Origin: an uncultured Oscillospiraceae bacterium
GTDB taxonomy: Bacteria > Bacillota > Clostridia > Oscillospirales > Oscillospiraceae
Direction: 5' to 3'
DNA: 15,629 bases
Assembly: GCA_910578575.1 (NCBI GenBank)
Contig: CAJTQP010000055.1
Coordinates: 1-15,629, forward strand
In this document: positions 11,305 to 15,629 of the stretch, piece after piece
Layout: every line of letters starts with the position of its first letter
Position numbering within the stretch: the first letter of the stretch is position 1
Position numbers and translations under genes: made by a program
Notes under the pieces: model-generated
The model's database searches: none
Told to the model about the DNA's origin: nothing
What the model saw: the letters and a program-made list of their open reading frames with translations, nothing else

Positions 11305-11335
11305 TGCCCCTCAGAGTTAGCGGCTCCGAGGGGCA
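11305..11335 (-). terminator. Strong hairpin with a T-tract only on the minus strand
   Basis: TGCCCCTC-A-GAG pairs with CTC-C-GAGGGGCA around TTAGCGG. On the minus strand a TTTTT run follows; on the plus strand none does. As a terminator it would act on leftward antisense transcripts. On the plus strand it may be an mRNA end-protecting or processing hairpin between two gene groups. Confidence 0.5.
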
Positions 11336-11419
11336 GAGAAGGACGAACCAAGTCAAAAGGATATGTCCTACCCGTATATTTTACACAAGAGTGGGGCGGA
11401 AATCAAGGAGGAAATCACT

Positions 11420-12040
11420 GTGAAACAGATAACTTTGGAGCAGGTCCGCAAGGGCGAACGCTTTGTTTTGAACGGCGTGGCCTTTATCAAGTTGGATGAG
11501 GACCGCGAGGCATCCTTTGTGGTTTCGGAGGATGTGGTGCTCAAGGGAATTGCTTTCGACACCCAAGAGCGGGAGGATCGGAACAATTACATGTACAGCG
11601 GAATCCAGGAAGGTCTTGACGAATGGGCCTCTGAGCATGAGGAAATTTACGAGGCGGCACTGGAACGGCCCATCGATCTGCTGTCTATGGACGGGATGAC
11701 CGACTATGGGAAGCCAGAGGTTTCGGTACGAATGCTCACGGTGGATGAGTATCGAAAGTACCGGGCCCTTATCCCCCTGACCGATGAGGTGTATTGGCTG
11801 GCGACGGCGTATTCCACGCCATCCTCTCCGTACTCCGACGCGAATTACGCCTATTGCGTGAATTCTTCGGGGGCGCTCGACAACAGCAACGTGCACAACC
11901 CTACCTTCGCGGCGCGCCCCGCTTTTTATCTTAAATCTTCTATCTTTGTATCGGTTGATGACGACGAAAAGGGTGGCCTGGAAACCTACGATATGACAGA
12001 GTTGCTGCAAGAGATCGCGCGGCGGGTAGGGGAGAAATGA
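11420..12040 (+). CDS. DUF6273-like protein (FGE/C-type-lectin-like surface domain)
   Basis: A 206-residue protein. I chose GTG 11420 because AGGAGG lies eight bases upstream; the frame also contains an ATG at 11363 with only a poorly spaced site. The N-terminal part has the sequence KQITLEQVRKGERFVLNGVAFIKL. The C-terminal half has the DUF6273 pattern: EYRKYRALIPL, then VYWLATAYSTPSSPY, a small-residue and Asn-rich stretch with SSGALDNSNVHN, and AARPAFYLKSSIFVSV. Related domains occur in surface and phage proteins of Clostridia, and similar folds are targets of diversity-generating retroelements. The last 28 residues are acidic. Being placed inside an early operon is unusual for a surface-type domain, and it may be a cargo gene. 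The next gene overlaps its stop by 4 bases. Confidence 0.68.
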   Translation: MKQITLEQVRKGERFVLNGVAFIKLDEDREASFVVSEDVVLKGIAFDTQEREDRNNYMYSGIQEGLDEWASEHEEIYEAALERPIDLLSMDGMTDYGKPEVSVRMLTVDEYRKYRALIPLTDEVYWLATAYSTPSSPYSDANYAYCVNSSGALDNSNVHNPTFAARPAFYLKSSIFVSVDDDEKGGLETYDMTELLQEIARRVGEK

Positions 12041-12417
12041 AATATACCTACTATACCCCATACGATGTTCCAAGCGTCGTGCAGGGGCATAGGCCATGGA
12101 GTGGGCTTCCCCCGGCGAACCAGAAGGACAAGCCCAGAGAAAAGGAATATTCCAAAGGTGATAAACCGGAGGAAATAGAGGACTGCTTGTGGTGTTGGCT
12201 CCCGGAGTGCAAGAACTGCCTGGCCGGGAAGAAACGGGCCGCACGCCCTTCAGGTCAGATCCCCGCGCAGTTCCAAGCTGATGTTTTGGGCGGTATGAAG
12301 GTAACGCAACTGGCCCGGAAATATAAGGTCGGAAAAGCCACTATATCCCGATGGAAGCGGCAGCTTGGACTGTCCAGGGAACAGGCGGACGGGGCATCCC
12401 TTCCCTCAAAACCTTAG
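12037..12417 (+). CDS. Phage protein with a Cys cluster and a C-terminal helix-turn-helix
   Basis: A 126-residue protein whose ATG overlaps the preceding stop (ATGA). Residues about 50-62 contain CLWCWLPECKNC, a possible zinc or metal knuckle. Residues about 77-112 (QFQADVLGGMKVTQLARKYKVGKATISRWKRQLG) are a homeodomain-like or terminase-small-subunit-like HTH in which KVGKATISRWKR is the recognition helix. The N-terminal 48 residues are polar and proline-rich, probably disordered. It probably binds DNA, but whether as regulator or replication factor is not clear. Confidence 0.68.
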   Translation: MKYTYYTPYDVPSVVQGHRPWSGLPPANQKDKPREKEYSKGDKPEEIEDCLWCWLPECKNCLAGKKRAARPSGQIPAQFQADVLGGMKVTQLARKYKVGKATISRWKRQLGLSREQADGASLPSKP

Positions 12418-12437
12418 AAATGAAAGGAGAAACCTCA

Positions 12438-12686
12438 ATGGAAAAAGAAACGAGGAATAAGGCGCAAAACATTTGCCCCTTACTGTCTATGGGTGGGCAC
12501 GAGACGAAATGCCTGAAAGGCCGCTGCGCCTGGTGGGATAAGACGGCCAAGAGCGAAGCCAACCCGGCCAGGCTCTGCGCGGTGTTTTTGGGAGCGCAGG
12601 CTATGGCTACCAGCCATGGGGAAGTGCTTCCGGGCTTTGTGGAAGAGCACTCAGACGATGCCTTTGATCGCTGTAGTGATGCCTAA
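12438..12686 (+). CDS. Small Cys-rich phage protein
   Basis: An 82-residue protein with AAAGGAG eight bases before the ATG. The conserved-looking core ICPLLSMGGHETKCLKGRC, followed by AWW and, later, a Cys in RLCAVF, suggests a small zinc or metal-binding fold seen in many short proteins of Firmicutes prophage early regions. The function is unknown. Its stop codon region overlaps the start of the YqaJ-type nuclease gene by 8 bases, so the two are translationally coupled. Confidence 0.7.
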   Translation: MEKETRNKAQNICPLLSMGGHETKCLKGRCAWWDKTAKSEANPARLCAVFLGAQAMATSHGEVLPGFVEEHSDDAFDRCSDA

Positions 12687-13329
12687 ACGTCAGCTTTTGC
12701 GTACCCACTACCTTGACCGGGAGAGTTGGCTTGCCGGGAGAGGGAAGGGGATTGGCGCGTCGGAGGCCGCCGCGATTCTGGGTGTGTCACCCTGGATGAA
12801 CAGCATGAAATTATGGCGGCTGAAAACAGGCCTGGAAGAGCGGCAGGACTTATCCCGCAATACTGCGGTGCAGCAGGGGAACCGCCTGGAAGGTGCCCTG
12901 AGAGGTATGTATCAGGCTTTGTACCCAGAGTACCAGGTAGAGTACCACCCCTTTGACACCTTGGCTCAACAGGACAAGCCCTGGCTGTTTGCGACCTTGG
13001 ATGGAGAGCTGATCCGCCAGGACAAGGAGCGGGGCATCTTGGAAATCAAGACGGCCACACCCAACAGCGCTGCTGTCTGGGAGAAATGGCGTGATGCCGT
13101 TCCGGAGCATTATTACATCCAAATCCTTCATCAACTCTTGGCGACGGGATATCGCTTCGCCGTCCTCTTCGCGGCCCTTTTTGACCGAAACGGAGGGGTC
13201 AGTTTGCGGACCTATGCTTTTGAGCGGGAAGAGTGCCAGGAGGACATGGCCTATTTGGCGGAGAAAGAGCTGGAATTTTGGAAGCATGTGGAGGCGGGGA
13301 CCCTGCCTCCGATGGTGCTGACGCTTTGA
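12679..13329 (+). CDS. YqaJ-type viral exonuclease/recombinase
   Basis: A 216-residue nuclease of the YqaJ (lambda-exonuclease-like, PD-(D/E)XK) family, expected to resect double-strand DNA ends to leave 3' single strands for annealing. Visible motifs: IGASEAAAILGVSPW (25-39), GNRLEGALRGMY with Glu71, LDGE with Asp108, and LEIKTA with Glu122 and Lys124, the catalytic core. The ATG at 12679 overlaps the previous gene by 8 bases and has no clear binding site, so coupling is assumed; in-frame starts at 12616 and 12658 would overlap that gene even more. Its usual partner, a RecT-like annealing protein, is not found in the window; a small unknown gene and a DUF1351 gene follow. Confidence 0.88.
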   Translation: MPKRQLLRTHYLDRESWLAGRGKGIGASEAAAILGVSPWMNSMKLWRLKTGLEERQDLSRNTAVQQGNRLEGALRGMYQALYPEYQVEYHPFDTLAQQDKPWLFATLDGELIRQDKERGILEIKTATPNSAAVWEKWRDAVPEHYYIQILHQLLATGYRFAVLFAALFDRNGGVSLRTYAFEREECQEDMAYLAEKELEFWKHVEAGTLPPMVLTL

Positions 13330-13344
13330 AAAAGGAGAGACACA

Positions 13345-13617
13345 ATGTATAAAATTTTGATTATTGACGAGAAGTCGGGCAAGGTTGTCCTTGACACCAA
13401 GACAAAGAGCGTCCTGCTCAGCGCCCTGGATGAAACCGGCGAGGGAGTGAAGAGCTTTTCCGCGAATGATGCCAAGGTTCAGGAGGTTGCTATGGTCCTG
13501 GCTGGTGCGAACGCTACCGTTAAAAGCGTTATGAGAGACCATCCCCACCTCCACGAATTGACCAGGTTCTTTTCGATGATCCAGAGTACCGAGGAGGTTA
13601 TGAAGGGCCATGGCTGA
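13345..13617 (+). CDS. Small phage early protein of unknown function
   Basis: A 90-residue protein with AAAGGAG eight bases before the ATG, 15 bases after the nuclease stop. It begins MYKILIIDEKSGKVVLDTKT with two likely beta strands, then helices (NDAKVQEVAMVLAGANATVK). I do not recognise a family. It overlaps the start of the DUF1351 gene by 8 bases (ATGGCTGA), so the two are co-translated. Its position between the exonuclease and DUF1351 genes suggests a part in the recombination module. Confidence 0.72.
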   Translation: MYKILIIDEKSGKVVLDTKTKSVLLSALDETGEGVKSFSANDAKVQEVAMVLAGANATVKSVMRDHPHLHELTRFFSMIQSTEEVMKGHG

Positions 13618-14488
13618 AATCAAATTCGAGCTAAAAACTGATCTGGCCCCGATCCAGGGAACGGTGCTGGAAGCTAACTTTGAAGAGTGTAAGGCGGCAC
13701 TCCAAGAGCGGATGGAGCCCTATGCTACCCTGGTGGTGACAGAGGACGGGATCAAAAGCGCCAAGGGAGACTTGGCGGAAATCCGCAAGATCAGAGGGAA
13801 CATCGACGATGCTCGAAAGACGGTCAAGAAGATTTATTCTGCTCCCTTGGCGGAGTTTGAGGGGAAGTGCAAGGAACTCACCGGCCTGTGCGATGCGGCC
13901 ATTGACAACCTGGATGGGCAGGTCAAGGCATTCCAGGCCCAAAAGCAGCAGGAGAAAATTGCACATATTCGCGCTTACTTCAACAGTCGTGTAGGCGAAA
14001 TGGTTACGTTTCTGCGCTGGGAGGACGTATTCAACGAGCGGTGGAAAAATGGCACTTACAAGATTGAGACGGCCACAGAAGAAATCGACGCAGCGCTGGA
14101 AAAGTGCAAGGCGGATGTGGGAAGCCTTTTGTCCCTGTACAGCCCATACGAGGGGGCACTGTTTGATCACTATCGCCAGACCCATGACCTTGGCGCCTGT
14201 CTCCAAAAGGCGCAGGAGCTCCAGGAGATGGAGGAACGCGCCCAGCGGGAGCGCAAGGCGCGAGAGGCGGCGAAGCAGAGAGCGGCCACCCCCGCAGCCC
14301 CCCAGACGGCCCGCCGCGTTGCGAAAAGCTATCAACCTGACAGCGAGGGGACAAGTCCACCGCTGGCAGAGCCCAAGGTCTACGTGATTGATTTTCGTGT
14401 CTACATTACGGAGAACTACTTGGATGAGCTGAAACAGTTTTTCCAGGAACGAGGAATCCGCTACGAAAAAGTCCCGGATCGGGCGTGA
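13610..14488 (+). CDS. DUF1351 family phage protein
   Basis: A 292-residue protein with the DUF1351 layout. The N-terminal domain begins EIKFELKTDLAPIQGTVLEANF, then comes a conserved 'KSAKGDLAEIRKIRGNIDDARKT' type helix, and then a long helical, coiled-coil-rich middle (about 60-215). An Ala/Arg/Glu-rich linker (about 205-245, ERAQRERKAREAAKQRAA) leads to a C-terminal globular domain (VYVIDFRVYITENYLDELKQ) ending near 292. DUF1351 proteins accompany phage recombination genes such as YqaJ and RecT in Firmicutes; the biochemical role is unknown. It shares 8 bases with the preceding gene and precedes a RusA-type resolvase gene. Confidence 0.83.
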   Translation: MAEIKFELKTDLAPIQGTVLEANFEECKAALQERMEPYATLVVTEDGIKSAKGDLAEIRKIRGNIDDARKTVKKIYSAPLAEFEGKCKELTGLCDAAIDNLDGQVKAFQAQKQQEKIAHIRAYFNSRVGEMVTFLRWEDVFNERWKNGTYKIETATEEIDAALEKCKADVGSLLSLYSPYEGALFDHYRQTHDLGACLQKAQELQEMEERAQRERKAREAAKQRAATPAAPQTARRVAKSYQPDSEGTSPPLAEPKVYVIDFRVYITENYLDELKQFFQERGIRYEKVPDRA

Positions 14489-14506
14489 GAGAAAGGAGGG
14501 GAGTCT

Positions 14507-15064
14507 ATGGGAATCAGCGTAAATGACTTACCGCCCTGGGCCCAGGCGCAAATCGCCCGGAAGGTGCTGGAGGAAAACCGGCACCGGAAGGACGGGGAGA
14601 GCCGAGGGGAAACCTTGCAGGAAAAGGCCAAGCTGCCCGCAGCCCAGGGACAAGCTCCCCTCCCACTCCGCTATGTTATCCGGGGGGAACCCAGGACCAA
14701 GAAGAACCACCAGGAGATTGCCGGGAGCGGGAAGCGTTGCCCCACTTGCGGGAAGTTTGAACGGCAGTGGGTCCGGCAGGGCAGGGCGCACCAGGCGTAT
14801 CGAAACCTGGCATTGCCGCAGCTCGTTCCATGCCCCCGGAGGCCCGTTGACCAGCCGGTCCATATCAAATGCCTTTTCTATATGGCCACTCGCCGGCGGG
14901 TGGATGGTCTGAACCTGGAGGAGGCGGTGGATGATTTGCTGGTGGAGGCGGGTATCCTGGCCGATGACAACAGCCGGATCGTGATCTCTCATGATGGGAG
15001 CCGGGTTCTTTATGACAAGGATGATCCCAGGACGGAGATCACCATATCGGCAGCAATCGAATAG
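14507..15064 (+). CDS. rusA: RusA-family Holliday junction resolvase
   Basis: A 185-residue protein with AAAGGAGG upstream. Residues about 55-185 form the RusA domain: LRYVIRGEPRTKKNHQE, then RRVDGLNLEEAVDDLLVEAG, ILADDNSRIVISHDGSRV and DDPRTEITI, with conserved acidic residues that bind metal. In the E. coli enzyme two Asp lie in a DxD pattern; here the first is kept and the second position is not Asp, which resembles other Firmicutes phage RusA proteins from memory. A CPTCGK pair adds a possible zinc site around residue 78. The N-terminal 50 residues are a polar extension. It would resolve four-way junctions made during phage recombination. Confidence 0.87.
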   Translation: MGISVNDLPPWAQAQIARKVLEENRHRKDGESRGETLQEKAKLPAAQGQAPLPLRYVIRGEPRTKKNHQEIAGSGKRCPTCGKFERQWVRQGRAHQAYRNLALPQLVPCPRRPVDQPVHIKCLFYMATRRRVDGLNLEEAVDDLLVEAGILADDNSRIVISHDGSRVLYDKDDPRTEITISAAIE

Positions 15065-15074
15065 GAGGATGTGT

Positions 15075-15350
15075 ATGTATCGCAACGTGCAACGTCTCAT
15101 GGACGACCTGGATCAAGACCTTTTTGTGCGGCAGCTCCCCGCTTGGAAGGCGGAGAGAAAGCTGCGCGAGAGCAGGAGACCCCAGGCTGAGGTGATCAGA
15201 TTTTCTTCCCCCGCTCCATCGGGACCCTATGAAGAGGGCGAGCGCTGGGAAGAAGAGGGCGAGATGGAAGTTGCGCCCATGGTGCAGAGAGTGGTTTTGG
15301 CCGCTTTATTCGTGGGGCTGGCGATTTTCCTTCTTGCCCTAGGAACATGA
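15075..15350 (+). CDS. Small tail-anchored membrane protein
   Basis: A 91-residue protein starting at ATG 15075, six bases after AGGAGG. Residues 1-70 are charged and probably cytosolic (MYRNVQRLMDDLDQDLFVRQ onward), including an acidic EEGERWEEEGEMEV stretch. Residues about 73-89 (VVLAALFVGLAIFLLAL) form one transmembrane helix at the extreme C-terminus, so the protein should be tail-anchored with its N-terminus in the cytosol. No family recognised. It is embedded in the DNA-metabolism operon, 10 bases after rusA and overlapping the next gene by 4 bases. Confidence 0.7.
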   Translation: MYRNVQRLMDDLDQDLFVRQLPAWKAERKLRESRRPQAEVIRFSSPAPSGPYEEGERWEEEGEMEVAPMVQRVVLAALFVGLAIFLLALGT

Positions 15351-15550
15351 CATTCTGCGCCGGTCCGCGCCCGGAGGGGCGGCCCAGTGTGGAGCCAGGA
15401 GCCCCTGTTTACAGGGTGTGCCGGGATTGCGGCAGGTGCTGGAACGTCTCCTGCAAAGAGTCATGGGGCAAAGTTTACCTTTGCCGTCCCTGTGAAGTGC
15501 GGCGGGAGATCAAGACTGGGAAACGGAGAAGGAATAGAGACTGGAGCTGA
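15347..15550 (+). CDS. Small zinc-ribbon protein
   Basis: A 67-residue protein whose ATG overlaps the previous stop (ATGA) with AGGA just upstream. Cys residues occur as CRDCGRC, a later VSC, and LCRPC, a pattern that could bind zinc. The C-terminus is strongly basic (KTGKRRRNRDW). It probably contacts nucleic acid; no family recognised. Confidence 0.62.
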   Translation: MTFCAGPRPEGRPSVEPGAPVYRVCRDCGRCWNVSCKESWGKVYLCRPCEVRREIKTGKRRRNRDWS

Positions 15551-15555
15551 GAGGA

Positions 15556-15629
15556 ATGGATCTATCACTCTATCATCAAATGGCCAGCGCTGTTGCCCCG
15601 TGGTTTTCTCCTGATACGGGGCCACCAGA
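15556..15629 (+). CDS. Start of the next early gene, cut by the window edge
   Basis: An ATG at 15556 with GGAG nine bases upstream opens a frame (MDLSLYHQMASAVAPWFSPD...) that runs to the window end without a stop. It lies 5 bases after the zinc-ribbon gene and continues the operon. Too short to identify. Confidence 0.5.
   Translation, partial: MDLSLYHQMASAVAPWFSPDTGPP

Noticed and set aside
10529..12244. Minus-strand frames opposite the early operon (10529-11356, 11381-12244)
   Set aside because: Both lie against plus-strand genes with good starts and spacing; no domain.

Overview
The window looks like chromosome of a moderately GC-rich anaerobic Clostridia member (Oscillospiraceae-like, for example the Flavonifractor/Intestinimonas/Lawsonibacter group), entered at about position 5990 by an integrated phage-like element that runs off the right edge. 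The host guess is an inference from gene content: Pct-type CoA-transferase, SLH lipoprotein, cytoplasmic type I asparaginase, and Clostridia-type prophage genes.

Left part, 1-5861 (host genes): the 3' end of an unrecognised helical-repeat protein; a bidirectional terminator; a type I L-asparaginase with a promoter so close to its start codon that the mRNA should be leaderless; a lipoprotein with three S-layer-homology repeats and a stem-loop in its leader; a strong promoter driving a two-gene operon of acetate/propionate CoA-transferase and NudC-type NADH pyrophosphatase; a bidirectional terminator; and a SprT-like zinc metalloprotein on the minus strand.

Junction, about 5887-6050: the 3' portion of a tRNA-Ser(GCT) gene with its terminator but no 5' half, next to a tyrosine integrase gene. 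This is one attachment end of an element integrated in the tRNA gene. The intact tRNA should lie at the far end, outside the window to the right.

Element, about 5990-15629: a minus-strand lysogeny block (integrase with an N-terminal zinc ribbon, and a repressor with a LexA-type self-cleaving S24 domain but a ribbon-helix-helix DNA-binding domain) faces a plus-strand block that starts with a second, tiny ribbon-helix-helix protein. Between them lie two divergent promoters and an array of AAGTTC/GAACTT sites, so the genetic switch appears to be built on RHH proteins instead of the usual HTH CI/Cro pair. Next come small accessory genes, two of them on the minus strand (a zinc-ribbon protein and a DUF2513 protein) under near-duplicate promoters; an excisionase-like protein; a 270-base segment that can fold into a branched RNA and also carries a 93-codon frame broken by one TGA; and a long plus-strand early operon. 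The operon holds a protein often named 'replication terminator', a DUF2303-like protein, a DUF6273-like protein, an HTH protein, a Cys-rich protein, a YqaJ-type exonuclease, a DUF1351 protein, a RusA resolvase, a tail-anchored membrane protein, a zinc-ribbon protein and the start of one more gene. This is the early replication/recombination arm of a temperate phage or related integrative element. No structural or conjugation genes are visible, so prophage versus ICE cannot be settled here.

I saw no CRISPR array, rRNA or insertion sequence. The best candidates for something new are the RHH-based, LexA-like switch with its operator array, the branched RNA/interrupted frame at 9908-10189, the twin minus-strand promoters, and the integrase with non-canonical catalytic residues.
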